Origin: Microbacterium sp. lyk4-40-TSB-66
Lineage (GTDB): Bacteria > Actinomycetota > Actinomycetes > Actinomycetales > Microbacteriaceae
Direction of reading: 5' to 3'
Assembly: GCF_030209475.1 (NCBI RefSeq)
Contig: NZ_JARVRW010000004.1
Coordinates: forward strand, 248,001 to 312,000
DNA: 64,000 bases
Part shown: in pieces, positions 1 through 7,753 of the stretch
Layout: every line of letters begins with the position of its first letter
Position numbering within the stretch: the first letter of the stretch is position 1
Position numbers and translations under genes: made by a program
Notes under the pieces: model-generated
What the model saw: the letters and a program-made list of their open reading frames with translations, nothing else
Databases searched by the model: none
What the model was told of the DNA's origin: nothing

Positions 1-1409
1 TGATCGTGGAGCCCCAGGGCTCGAGCGGCTACAAGGCCCTTCCCCAGAGCGTCATCGATGACGCCGACGCCGTCATCTTCGCGGTCGACGTCGACGTGCG
101 CGAACCGCAGCGCTTCGCCGGCAAGCCGGTCGTCCGCTCCGGCGTCAAGCGCGGCATCGAGCAGCCGAAGCAGCTCATCGCCGAGGCCCTCGCGGCCAGC
201 GAGAACCCGAACGCCGCGCGCGTTCCGGGCAGCGGCGCCGCGGCATCCGCGTCCGACGTGCCGGTCGCCCAGCAGTCGGTGGGTCGCCGCATCCAGCGTT
301 GGCTGCTGACCGGTGTCAGCTACATGATCCCGTTCGTTGCCGGTGGCGGCCTCCTCATCGCCCTCGGGTTCCTCCTCGCCGGTTACCAGGTGACCGCCGA
401 CGCGGCCAATGTGATCATCCAGAACTCCCTCTGGGATCTGCCGGAGGGTGGGCTCGGGCAGTACCTCGGCTCGGTCGCGTTCATGATCGGTGCGACGTCG
501 ATGGGCTTCCTCGTCGCCGTTCTCGCGGGCTTCATCGCCTACGCGATCGCCGACCGCCCCGGCATCGCGCCCGGTTTCGTCGCCGGTGCCGTCGCCGTGC
601 TCATGAACGCCGGCTTCATCGGCGGCATCATCGGCGGTCTGCTCGCCGGATTCATCGCCTGGTGGCTCGGTCGCTTCAACGCTCCCCGCTGGCTCCGTGG
701 CCTCATGCCGGTCGTCATCGTTCCCTTCCTCGGCTCGATCTTCGCTTCCGGCCTGATGATCCTGTTCCTCGGTCGACCCATCGCCGCCCTGATGACGGTT
801 CTCACCGACGGCTTGACCTCGCTCGCCGCCAGCGGCGCCGGCGCCGTCCTGCTCGGAGTGATCCTGGGCCTCATGATGTGCTTCGACCTCGGTGGCCCCG
901 TCAACAAGGTCGCCTACGTCTTCGCCACGACCGGTCTGGCCGCCGCGACGACGACCAACACCGCGCCGTACCTGATCATGGCCGCGGTCATGGCCGCCGG
1001 TATGGTGCCCCCGCTCGCGATGGCCCTCGCCTCCACGGTCCTCTCGCGCGGTCGGTTCACCCCGGTCGAGCGTGAGAACGGTGCGGCCGCCTGGCTGCTG
1101 GGTGCCTCGTTCATCTCCGAGGGTGCGATCCCGTTCGCCGCGGCCGACCCGCTGCGCGTCATCCCCGCCTCGATGGTGGGCGGTGCGATCACCGGTGGAT
1201 TGAGCATGCTGATCGGCGTGCAGTCCTACGCACCTCACGGCGGCATCTTCGTGCTGTTCGCCATCAACCCGGTGTGGGGTTTCCCGCTGGCGATCATTGT
1301 GGGTACGGTCGTGACGGCGCTCATCGTCGTCGCCCTCAAGGGCATCGGTCGCACGCCGAAGGACGCCGCCGTCGCCGAGACCGCTCCCGCGGCCACGGTC
1401 GCAGCCTAA
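1..1409 (+). CDS. fruA: PTS fructose transporter, IIB (partial) and IIC domains
   Basis: This is the 3' part of a fructose-specific phosphotransferase permease that imports fructose and phosphorylates it at the inner membrane face. The open frame runs in from the left edge (codons in phase with base 3), so the start and the IIB phospho-cysteine lie outside. The first 60 or so visible residues are the end of IIB (ending GKPVVRSGVKRG), followed by an Ala/Pro linker and a IIC membrane domain with about eight to ten hydrophobic segments. Family hallmarks are DLGGPVNKVAYVFATTG near residue 300 and EGAIPFAAADPLRVIPASM near residue 370. HPr follows 28 bases downstream, consistent with a fru operon. 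Whether a IIA domain is fused at the N terminus cannot be seen. Confidence 0.93.
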   Translation, partial: IVEPQGSSGYKALPQSVIDDADAVIFAVDVDVREPQRFAGKPVVRSGVKRGIEQPKQLIAEALAASENPNAARVPGSGAAASASDVPVAQQSVGRRIQRWLLTGVSYMIPFVAGGGLLIALGFLLAGYQVTADAANVIIQNSLWDLPEGGLGQYLGSVAFMIGATSMGFLVAVLAGFIAYAIADRPGIAPGFVAGAVAVLMNAGFIGGIIGGLLAGFIAWWLGRFNAPRWLRGLMPVVIVPFLGSIFASGLMILFLGRPIAALMTVLTDGLTSLAASGAGAVLLGVILGLMMCFDLGGPVNKVAYVFATTGLAAATTTNTAPYLIMAAVMAAGMVPPLAMALASTVLSRGRFTPVERENGAAAWLLGASFISEGAIPFAAADPLRVIPASMVGGAITGGLSMLIGVQSYAPHGGIFVLFAINPVWGFPLAIIVGTVVTALIVVALKGIGRTPKDAAVAETAPAATVAA

Positions 1410-1437
1410 GACCCCCGTCGAATCGAGAGGATTCACC

Positions 1438-1707
1438 ATGGCAGAACGTCAGGCCACCATCGCCAGCAGCTCGGGACTCCACGCCCGCCCCGCGAAGCTC
1501 TTCGTGCAGGCCGTGCAGGAGAAGAAGATCCCCGTCACGATCTCGGCCGACGGCGGTGCCGACCTCAACGCCGGCAGCATCCTGTCGCTCATGGGTCTCG
1601 GCGCCGGCCACGGCACGGTCGTGACGCTCAAGGCCGAGGGTGAGGGTGCCGAGCAGGCGCTCGACGAGCTCGTCGCCCTTCTCGAGACCGACCTCGACGC
1701 GCAGTAA
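1438..1707 (+). CDS. ptsH: Phosphocarrier protein HPr
   Basis: An 89-residue HPr, the small cytoplasmic phosphocarrier that passes phosphate from Enzyme I to the sugar-specific IIA domains. The active histidine is His15 in GLHARPAKLF, and the regulatory serine region is NAGSILSLMGLG (Ser47). A Shine-Dalgarno-like GAGAGGA lies just before the ATG. The gene sits 28 bases after the fructose permease, so the two are probably co-transcribed, ending at the hairpin at 1722. Length and motifs match the family exactly. Confidence 0.97.
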   Translation: MAERQATIASSSGLHARPAKLFVQAVQEKKIPVTISADGGADLNAGSILSLMGLGAGHGTVVTLKAEGEGAEQALDELVALLETDLDAQ

Positions 1708-1721
1708 GCACGTCGTCCGAG

Positions 1722-1768
1722 AACACCGGATGCCACGGGCCCCAGGGCTCGTGGCATCCGGTGTTTCT
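1722..1768. terminator. Bidirectional hairpin terminator after ptsH
   Basis: A perfect 16-bp stem (1722-1737 with 1750-1765) around a 12-nt loop, with GTGTTT on the right and AA on the left, lies between convergent ptsH and the hydrolase gene. Its stem contains GGATGCC and GGCATCC. It can serve both genes. Confidence 0.8.
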
Positions 1769-1800
1769 GCGTGGGCGTGTGACGGTGTGCGTGCCCCGGA

Positions 1801-2439
1801 TCAGACGTCGACGGTGTCGCCGGGCTTGAGGTCGACGAACGAGCCGCCGTTCTGCTCCACCGCCCAGGTCAAGCGCGCGTCGCCCATCTGCTTGCCGGCG
1901 ACCGACAGCGTCATGTCGTGCGTGGCGAAGACGCGCTCGGGCTTGACCGCGAGCACATAGTCGATCGCGTCGCCGATCTTCAGCCAGGGGGCGCCGACCG
2001 GGGCCGCCAACAGCGCCACTTTGGCGTGCTTCGGGACGGTGTAGGAGTCGCCCGGGTAGTAGAACGCGTCGTTCACCAGCACCCCGACGTTGTCGATCAC
2101 GGGGATCGACTCGTGGATCACGGCGTGCTCGCCGCCCGAGAACTCGAGGTGGAACGGGCCGAGGTCGAGCCGGTCACCGGGGTGCACGGCGGTCACCTCG
2201 AATCCTGCGGCGGCGTGAACGACCCCCTCGGGTCCGTAGATCGGGACGCCGGGGTGCGCCTTGAGCAGGCGGGTGAGGTGCTCGGCCGTCCAGTGATCGG
2301 GGTGCTCGTGGGTGAGGACGACACCGACGAGGCCGACGAGGTCCTCGATCGGCGAGGTGAAGCTGCCGGGGTCGATGACCAGCGAGTGGCCGGATTCGAC
2401 GAGGACGAGGGCGGCGTGTTCGTGCTTCGTAAGGCGCAT
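1801..2439 (-). CDS. Metallo-beta-lactamase-fold metal-dependent hydrolase
   Basis: A 212-residue protein of the MBL fold with the metal-binding motif THEHPDHW (HxHxDH) near residue 50, a later GGEHAVIHESIP segment, DAFYYPGDSYTVP and a C-terminal FATHD histidine. It resembles the UPF0173-type or ribonuclease Z-like cytoplasmic hydrolases; the substrate cannot be deduced. I chose the ATG giving MRLTKHEHAALVL because the family starts there and GGGGAG stands a little upstream; the frame stays open for another 700 bases but that part crosses the tRNA. It faces ptsH with a shared terminator between them. Confidence 0.85.
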   Translation of the reverse strand: MRLTKHEHAALVLVESGHSLVIDPGSFTSPIEDLVGLVGVVLTHEHPDHWTAEHLTRLLKAHPGVPIYGPEGVVHAAAGFEVTAVHPGDRLDLGPFHLEFSGGEHAVIHESIPVIDNVGVLVNDAFYYPGDSYTVPKHAKVALLAAPVGAPWLKIGDAIDYVLAVKPERVFATHDMTLSVAGKQMGDARLTWAVEQNGGSFVDLKPGDTVDV

Positions 2440-2580
2440 GCAGCGAGTCAACTCCCCGGGGGCGAGGCGCGGCAACCGCTGGCGCTGCGGGTGAACAGCG
2501 TCTATCGCCTCTTCCGTCGGCACCGGGTTCGCGGTACCGTGCTGGGACACGCCCGAGATCTCGACGGTTCCGCCTCGATT

Positions 2581-2609
2581 TTGCGTGCGCGCCAATCGTG
2601 ATGCATACT
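2581..2609 (+). promoter_or_regulatory. Promoter of tRNA-Glu
   Basis: TTGCGT at 2581-2586 and CATACT at 2604-2609 are spaced by 17 bases, a good housekeeping-sigma promoter ending 16 bases before the tRNA. Confidence 0.7.
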
Positions 2610-2625
2610 TGAACGGTTGTGACGC

Positions 2626-2701
2626 GGCCCCATCGTATAGCGGCCTAGTACGCTGCCCTCTCACGGCGGTAACGCGGGTTCGAATCCCGCTGGGGTCACC
2701 A
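2626..2701 (+). tRNA. tRNA-Glu (CTC)
   Basis: The cloverleaf folds by eye: acceptor GGCCCCA pairs with TGGGGTC (one G-T wobble), the anticodon arm is CTGCC-CTCTCAC-GGCGG with anticodon CTC, the T arm carries GGTTCGAATCC, and CCA is encoded at 2699-2701. It resembles bacterial tRNA-Glu along its whole length. It has its own promoter and is followed immediately by a hairpin terminator. Its last 19 bases recur at 2845-2863. Confidence 0.96.
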
Positions 2702-2747
2702 ACACGAAAAGAGCTCCGACCGGATGGTCGGGGCTCTTTCTCGTGTT
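2701..2747 (+). terminator. tRNA-Glu terminator hairpin
   Basis: A long inverted repeat from AACACGAAAAGAGC to GCTCTTTCTCGTGTT around the core CCGACC-GGAT-GGTCGG starts at the last base of the tRNA CCA and has T-rich right-hand sequence. Confidence 0.75.
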
Positions 2748-2844
2748 GGAGAACGCGGCAGGACGAGGAGCCGCATGCGCGGGTTGGGTCCCTCGCCCGG
2801 AGGCTCCGCGCGCCGCGCAGCGGCGTGTGGAGGGTGCGAAGGCA

Positions 2845-2902
2845 GAATCCCGCTGGGGTCACCGAACGCCGAATGCCTCGACCGAATGGTCGGGGCATTT
2901 CT
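2845..2902 (+). pseudogene. Remnant of a second tRNA-Glu 3' end plus its terminator
   Basis: GAATCCCGCTGGGGTCACC (2845-2863) is an exact 19-base copy of the 3' end of the intact tRNA-Glu at 2682-2700, but the rest of a tRNA body is absent and the CCA is broken (ACCG). It is followed at 2872-2899 by a 12-bp hairpin with one wobble whose core, CGACCGAATGGTCGGGG, closely matches the terminator of the intact gene. The simplest reading is a tandem tRNA gene that lost its 5' part; an old integration site is the alternative. Confidence 0.7.
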
Positions 2903-2973
2903 GCGTGCGGTCGTCTGCGGCTACAGCTGCCGTGCACGGACGCGGGTGCACCGCATTCGGCGGCGGCGAACGA

Positions 2974-3004
2974 AATCGGATGCCACGGCCCTCGGCATCC
3001 GATT
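2974..3004 (-). terminator. Hairpin terminator of the sigma/DUF4349 operon
   Basis: AATCGGATGCC at 2974-2984 pairs perfectly with GGCATCCGATT at 2994-3004 around a 9-base loop. On the minus strand it is followed by TTCGTT. It lies 47 bases after the DUF4349 stop codon and is again built on the GGATGCC heptamer. Confidence 0.7.
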
Positions 3005-3050
3005 CCGTCACGCCTCTTGCGAATCCGGCGCGTGCGATCGCGTCCCGCGA

Positions 3051-4106
3051 TCAGCCCTTTCGCGCCGCGCGACGCCGCCGCACCGCACGCCGTACGCCCC
3101 ACACCACGGCCCACGCGAGCCCGGCCACGACGATCCACGGCAGCAGGAACCCGATGCCGATGACGACGCCGTTCAGGGTCGCGACGAGGCCGTTCCAGCC
3201 GGCGCCGAGGCCGTCGCCGAAGCCGGCGGGGTCCGCGGTGACGGATGCGGTGCGTTCGGTCATCTGCACGCTCAGCGACGACAGGGCGACCTGCGATTCG
3301 ATGGACTGCAGAACCTGGCGATCGCTGTCGAGCTGCGCCTGCCGCTCAGCCAGCGCCGACTCGGCGGTGATGAGGTCGGCGACGGACGCCGCCTGACCCA
3401 TGAGCTCGGTCAGGCGCGCGACGGACGCCTCGCCCGCGGCGACCCGCGCCCGGAGGTCGACGGTCTGCTCGGTCACGTCGGAGCGGTTGACGCTCGTCGC
3501 TGTCACGTCGCCGATGTCGCGGAGCCCGTTCATGACGGAGGTGAGCGACTCGGCGGGTACGCGCACGGTGATCCACCCGGAAGAGGCCGTCGCGGTCGAC
3601 GCGGAGCCCTCGATGGGGATCCCGACCGTCCCGCCGCCGAGCTGCGAGGATTCGACGTAACCGCCGGCCGCGGTCGCCGCGGACGTGACCGCGTCGATCG
3701 CCGTCGGCACGTCGTCGACCTCGACCGTGCTGGAACCGGTGGCGACGATGTCGCGCGTTGAGGCGTCCCTCGTGGCCGACTCGTCTCCGAGGGCGCCGGA
3801 CTCCGCGAGACCCTGACCCGGGACGACGTCGACATCACCCGGGTCGTACTGGTCCTGCAGGCCCTCGGCGCTCTCGGCCCCGCTCGCACCGGCGACCATC
3901 GATCCGCCCGCGCCCTGCGTGGACGAAAGCGACGGCCCCACGATGGCGGCGACCACGACCATGGCGGCGGCGGCACCGACACCCGTCCAGATGTTGCGGC
4001 GGCGTCGGCGCACGCGATGGCGTTCATCGGCGATGCGGCCGAGGACGGCGAACTCCATGGCATCCACCCGCTCGGCGGACAGGGAAGGCAGTGCGGGGGT
4101 GGTCAT
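3051..4106 (-). CDS. DUF4349 membrane protein, candidate anti-sigma partner
   Basis: A 351-residue protein of the DUF4349 family. The first 40 residues are a basic cytoplasmic segment, followed by a membrane helix near residues 42-62 (TGVGAAAAMVVVAAIVG), a long extracytoplasmic region with the DUF4349 core (VRVPAESLTSVMNGLRDIGDV, then a coiled-coil stretch around ARLTELMGQAASVADLITAE), and a second helix near the C terminus before an Arg/Lys tail. The ATG overlaps the stop of the sigma gene (ATGA), so translation is coupled. The family has no settled function. Coupling to an ECF sigma factor and the N-in, C-out layout suggest a sensor or anti-sigma role, which is inference. Confidence 0.85.
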   Translation of the reverse strand: MTTPALPSLSAERVDAMEFAVLGRIADERHRVRRRRRNIWTGVGAAAAMVVVAAIVGPSLSSTQGAGGSMVAGASGAESAEGLQDQYDPGDVDVVPGQGLAESGALGDESATRDASTRDIVATGSSTVEVDDVPTAIDAVTSAATAAGGYVESSQLGGGTVGIPIEGSASTATASSGWITVRVPAESLTSVMNGLRDIGDVTATSVNRSDVTEQTVDLRARVAAGEASVARLTELMGQAASVADLITAESALAERQAQLDSDRQVLQSIESQVALSSLSVQMTERTASVTADPAGFGDGLGAGWNGLVATLNGVVIGIGFLLPWIVVAGLAWAVVWGVRRAVRRRRAARKG

Positions 4107-4657
4107 GGTGTCTCCGTCTCCATCGCGCCGGCACGCACCCGGGAACGGATGCGGGAGAGGCGGTTGCGCACCGCGCCGTGCGACACACCCAGCGATGCCG
4201 CGGCGGCCTCGTAGCCGTAGCCCTCGCCAGCGCACAGCCGGAAGATCTCTCGATCCAGCTCGCTCAGCCGCTCCACCGCGGCGAGGATGGCCGCCACCGT
4301 CTCGGCCTCGACGACCTGCGCCTCGACGTCGACCGCGGCGGGTATCCGCTCGTCGAGCTGGGCGTGCGAGCCGTGACGGCGCCGTGCGCGCAGACGGTTC
4401 TGCGCCTGGAACCGGCACACCGTCGCCAGCCACGGCAGGAGCGACGCGCCCTCGAGGCGCAGGGAGGGGATCTTCTTCCAGGCGACGACGAAGGTGTCCT
4501 GCACGACGTCCTCCGCGTCGGTGGCGTCGCCGACGAGCCCGAACGCCACCCAGTACACCGGGCGGACGTACGCGCGGTACAGCTCGCGGAACGCCCCCTC
4601 CGAGCCGCCGGCCGCGCGCGCGACCAGCGCCCTGTCGTCGATCACGTCGTCGGTCAT
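4103..4657 (-). CDS. RNA polymerase sigma factor, ECF/sigma-70 family
   Basis: A 184-residue extracytoplasmic-function sigma factor that would direct RNA polymerase to a specific promoter set. Region 2 is near residues 25-95 (FRELYRAYVRPVYWVAFGLV, DAEDVVQDTFVVAWKKI) and region 4 near 125-180 (LSELDREIFRLCAGEGYGYE, then SHGAVRNRLSRIRSRVR, the DNA-reading helix). I start at MTDDVIDD, which has GAGGAG about 13 bases upstream; an in-frame ATG 39 bases earlier is possible. It is co-transcribed with the DUF4349 gene through an ATGA overlap. The regulon and signal are unknown. Confidence 0.93.
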   Translation of the reverse strand: MTDDVIDDRALVARAAGGSEGAFRELYRAYVRPVYWVAFGLVGDATDAEDVVQDTFVVAWKKIPSLRLEGASLLPWLATVCRFQAQNRLRARRRHGSHAQLDERIPAAVDVEAQVVEAETVAAILAAVERLSELDREIFRLCAGEGYGYEAAAASLGVSHGAVRNRLSRIRSRVRAGAMETETP

Positions 4658-4896
4658 GGCATCCGTTCCACTCCTCGGGCGGGCTGTCGTGAGCACTCTC
4701 TCACTGAGAGGTGTCTCGCCGCGGCGGATCGTCTCAGGGCGGTTCGCCGACGCCGTCTGACGGATGAACGGAGATCGCGGACGGAGGTGAGAACACGACC
4801 GGAGGCGTCCGCGCGAGGCGAACTACTTTCATAAGCTCTCGGACGGCTGCGCCGGGCCGATAAACTCGAGCGTTTCCCCCGACGAAAGGCCCCGCG

Positions 4897-5961
4897 ATGG
4901 AGCTGCAGCTCGACCCGCTCTTCCAGACGATCACTCTGGTGGTGCTCGTACTGATCCTGGTCGCGGACCTGCTGATCATCCTGAAGCGGCCGCACATCCC
5001 GTCGCCGAAGGAATCCACCCTCTGGGTCGTGTTCTACGTCACCCTCGCGCTCATCTTCGCCGGAATCCTCTGGATCGTCACCGGGGGAGAGGTCGCCGGC
5101 CAGTTCGTCGCCGGCTGGCTGACGGAGTACAGCCTGTCCATCGACAACCTCTTCGTGTTCGTGCTGATCATGGGGCAGTTCGCCGTGCCTCGCCGCTATC
5201 AGCAGGAGGTGCTGATGGTGGGCATCATCATCGCGCTCGTGCTGCGCGGGGCGTTCATCCTGGTCGGCGCGACCATCATCGAGAACTTCAGCCCGATCTT
5301 CTACCTGTTTGGGCTGTTCCTGATCTACACCGCGATCCGCCAGGCGTTCCCCGGCGGCGATCACGACGACGACACGCAGAAAGAGAACCTCATCGTGCGG
5401 ACGCTGCGACGCGTGCTGCCCATGAGCGACTCCTACGACGGCAAGAAGGTCATCACGCGCGTCGACGGCAAGAAGCTATTCACGCCGATGATCATCGTGT
5501 TCGTCGCCATCGGCGTGACCGACCTGTTGTTCGCGATCGACTCGATCCCCGCGATCTTCGGCATCACCCAGAGCCCGTTCATCGTCTTCACTGCCAACCT
5601 CTTCGCCCTGATGGGCCTGCGTCAGCTGTACTTCCTGCTCGGCGACCTGCTCGATCGCCTGAAGTACCTGCACTACGGCATCGCCTTCATCCTCGCCTTC
5701 ATCGGCGTGAAGCTCATCCTGCACGCGATGCACGTGAACGAACTGCCGTTCCTCAACGGTGGCGAGCACATCGAATGGGCGCCGGAGATCTCGACGTGGG
5801 TCTCGCTCGCGGTGATCATCCTGTCGATGGCCGTCGCCACGATCGCCAGCCTGATCGCCGCCCGTCGCGAGCCCGCTGCCGTCGGAGCGCACGATGCCGC
5901 GGCCGATGTCGCCGACGAGAAGGGCACCCCCTCGACGGTGGATCACCCCGAGCGCGACTGA
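4897..5961 (+). CDS. TerC family integral membrane protein
   Basis: A 354-residue polytopic membrane protein of the TerC/Alx family, whose studied members export or balance divalent metals such as manganese in the inner membrane. About nine hydrophobic segments are visible. The two conserved acidic helices are SIDNLFVFVLIMGQF near residue 80 and DLLFAIDSIPAIFGIT near residue 210, and a hydrophilic loop at 145-195 is rich in Asp and Lys. The C-terminal 40 residues are polar. GAAAGG lies before the ATG and a TAAACT -10-like box is at 4861-4866. I saw no yybP-ykoY manganese riboswitch in the leader. Confidence 0.92.
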   Translation: MELQLDPLFQTITLVVLVLILVADLLIILKRPHIPSPKESTLWVVFYVTLALIFAGILWIVTGGEVAGQFVAGWLTEYSLSIDNLFVFVLIMGQFAVPRRYQQEVLMVGIIIALVLRGAFILVGATIIENFSPIFYLFGLFLIYTAIRQAFPGGDHDDDTQKENLIVRTLRRVLPMSDSYDGKKVITRVDGKKLFTPMIIVFVAIGVTDLLFAIDSIPAIFGITQSPFIVFTANLFALMGLRQLYFLLGDLLDRLKYLHYGIAFILAFIGVKLILHAMHVNELPFLNGGEHIEWAPEISTWVSLAVIILSMAVATIASLIAARREPAAVGAHDAAADVADEKGTPSTVDHPERD

Positions 5962-6439
5962 CGGCTTCCCACCCCGCCGGGCATCGGTCGCCGGCGGGCA
6001 TGTCCCCTTTCGTGCAGATGGACGCCGCTGTTCCCGCACGAAGTGGGACATCGCTGCTGCTCGCTCCCGGGTCGCAGCATGACATGTCCCCGTTGGTGCA
6101 GGGGGTATCCCGCAGCGGTGGACATCACCTCACTCACGGGGCCGGTGGGGGTGTGTCCCAGTTTGTGCGGGGAGGCGCCGGTTTCGTCGCACGAAGTGGG
6201 ACATCACCTCACTCAACGCGGGGCGGGCGGGGGCGTGTCCCATTTCGTGCGAGGAGTGGCCGGTTTGGTTGCACGAGGGGGGACATCACATCGCTTGCCG
6301 GCGGGGCGGGTGGAGCGTGTCCCCGTTCGTGCAGGAGGTGGCCGGTTTGGTTGCACGAGGGGGGACATCACCTCACCCAACGGCGGGCGAGTGCGCGCGG
6401 CGCCACTGCGTGGGACGCCGGGATCGCCGCATCCGGAAT
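5962..6439. other. Gene-free stretch occupied by the repeat array
   Basis: Of these 478 bases, about 400 are the repeat array. No ORF with a ribosome site is present; the open frames across it follow the repeat period and look accidental. Confidence 0.6.
5999..6400. repeat. Array of five about 82-bp inverted-repeat units (REP-like)
   Basis: Between convergent TerC and the flavin monooxygenase, five units start with TGTCCC at 6001, 6085, 6154, 6236 and 6318, spaced 84, 69, 82 and 82 bases apart. Each unit has a left arm like TGTCCCATTTCGTGC and, 25 to 30 bases later, a right arm like GCACGAAGTGGGACA, so each can form a hairpin; a tail ATCACCTCACTCAACG separates units. Units 3 to 5 are most alike, and unit 2 is most decayed and shorter. 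This is the layout of REP/BIME-type elements, not of a CRISPR. Confidence 0.85.
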
Positions 6440-7753
6440 TTAGAACGCGCGCAGGTTCGCCTGCAGGCCGCCGTTGACGTACTCCTCGCGGAGGATGCCG
6501 CGGCGACGCAGGATCGGCACCAGGTCGTCGAGCAGGCGGTGAACGGTGACCGGGTGCAGGTCGCCCCACAGCAGCACGCCGTCGTTGCCCCAGGTGCCGA
6601 GCTCCTCGATGCGGTCGGCGAACTCGTCGGCCGTTCCGACGAATCCGCTTCCGTCGTCGAGGCGCCCCAGCCGCGCGTGCGCGGCGAGGATCGTGCGCAG
6701 CGGTGCGTCCGGGTCGTGCTTTCCGACGAGGCGTCTGATGCTGCCCTCCGACACGTGCTCGCCGAAGATCGATCGGTCGAGAGGCTTGTCGAGGTCGAGG
6801 CCGGTCAGGTCGGTCTCGAGATCGCTCGACTGCTTGCGGGCGATGGCGACCAATGCCTCCTCGGACGGGTCGGCGGATGCCGCGACGAGACGGTCGGCCT
6901 CCTCGGGCGACGAGACCAGCACCGGCTGGATCGCGAAGAGGATCTTGATGTCGGAGGCGTTGCGCCCGGCGGCGACGGCTGCGGCGTGGATCCGTTGCCT
7001 GTAGGCGCGGATGCTCGCCTCGTCGAGCGGGGCCAGCGCCAGCTGCACGTCGGAGTTGTGCCCGGCGAACGACAGCCCGCGGCCCGATCCGCCGGGAGAC
7101 ACGATGGCCGGCTCGCCGTCGGTGAACGGGATGGCGTTCAGCGGGCCGTCGAAGCCGTAGTACTCGCCGCGGTGGCGGGTGGCATCCAATCTCGTCCCGT
7201 CGGCGTAGACGCCGGACTCCTCGTCGACGACGAGGGCGCCCTCGCCCCAGCTGCGCCAGAGATCCCGGATGCCGCCGAGCCACTCCTCGGCCCGGTCGTA
7301 CGCCGCGTCGTGCCCGAGCTGCGGCGCGGACGAGAAGTGCCGCGCGCTCCCCGTGTCGGTCACGACGTTCAGGCCCAGGCGGTGCCCGCTGAGGTGCTGC
7401 AGCGTCGCGAACTGGCGGGCGGCCGTGTACGGCAGATACGCCGCGGGGTTCACCGTCGGCACGACGCCGAGGTGCTGTGTGGCGGCGAAGAGGTACGGCG
7501 CCAGCAGGAGGGGGTCGTGCTTGGGGCCGCCGAACGCGTGACGCACCCGCAGATCGATGGTCTCGGCACTGCCGAGCGAGGGCGCATCCTCGATGATGAG
7601 CAGATCGAAGCCGGCCTGCTCGAGCGTGCGGGCGGAATCCTGGTAAAGGTTCGGCTCGGTCCAGCGGTGATTCCACCGCAAGTACGGGTGTCCCCATCCG
7701 TGGGGGCCGAAGCCTCGGGCGAGGAACCACCCGAAGTGCTGGAGGCGGGTCAC
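6440..7753 (-). CDS. LLM-class flavin-dependent monooxygenase (NtaA/SnaA/DszA type)
   Basis: A 437-residue flavin-dependent oxidoreductase of the bacterial luciferase-like fold. The N terminus TRLQHFGWFLARGFGPHGWG, the strand FDLLIIEDAPSLGSAE, the LGVVPTVNPAAYLPY and LSGHRLGLNVVTDTGSARHF segments and the EEWLGGIRDLW helix match the NtaA/SnaA/DszA/SsuD-like FMNH2 monooxygenases, which cleave aminocarboxylates or organosulfur compounds using reduced flavin from a separate reductase. The GTG start overlaps the sulfhydrylase stop (GTGA), so translation is coupled. That partner makes sulfur release from an organic compound a reasonable inference. No flavin reductase is nearby. Confidence 0.88.
   Translation of the reverse strand: MTRLQHFGWFLARGFGPHGWGHPYLRWNHRWTEPNLYQDSARTLEQAGFDLLIIEDAPSLGSAETIDLRVRHAFGGPKHDPLLLAPYLFAATQHLGVVPTVNPAAYLPYTAARQFATLQHLSGHRLGLNVVTDTGSARHFSSAPQLGHDAAYDRAEEWLGGIRDLWRSWGEGALVVDEESGVYADGTRLDATRHRGEYYGFDGPLNAIPFTDGEPAIVSPGGSGRGLSFAGHNSDVQLALAPLDEASIRAYRQRIHAAAVAAGRNASDIKILFAIQPVLVSSPEEADRLVAASADPSEEALVAIARKQSSDLETDLTGLDLDKPLDRSIFGEHVSEGSIRRLVGKHDPDAPLRTILAAHARLGRLDDGSGFVGTADEFADRIEELGTWGNDGVLLWGDLHPVTVHRLLDDLVPILRRRGILREEYVNGGLQANLRAF

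Larger units (their letters stand above)
2748..3050. other. Gene-free stretch with tRNA remnant and terminator
   Basis: This stretch, taken with the terminator before it, leaves about 350 bases without a protein gene. It holds the tRNA-Glu remnant at 2845-2902 and the hairpin at 2974-3004; I see nothing else in it. Confidence 0.6.

Noticed and set aside
2440..3138. N-terminal extension of the MBL-fold hydrolase through the tRNA region
   Set aside because: The open frame is uninterrupted to 3138, but the extra residues are antisense to tRNA-Glu and its terminator and do not resemble the family.
4660..4896. yybP-ykoY manganese riboswitch before the terC-like gene
   Set aside because: I looked for the conserved loops and did not find them; the visible leader from the TAAACT box is only about 30 bases.
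5999..6400. Repeat array as a CRISPR
   Set aside because: The units are themselves about 82 bases, each containing an inverted repeat, with no unique spacers of constant length and no cas genes.
6000..6439. Plus-strand ORF of about 220 codons across the repeat array
   Set aside because: It exists because the repeat period keeps the frame open; no ribosome site, and its product is just the translated repeat.
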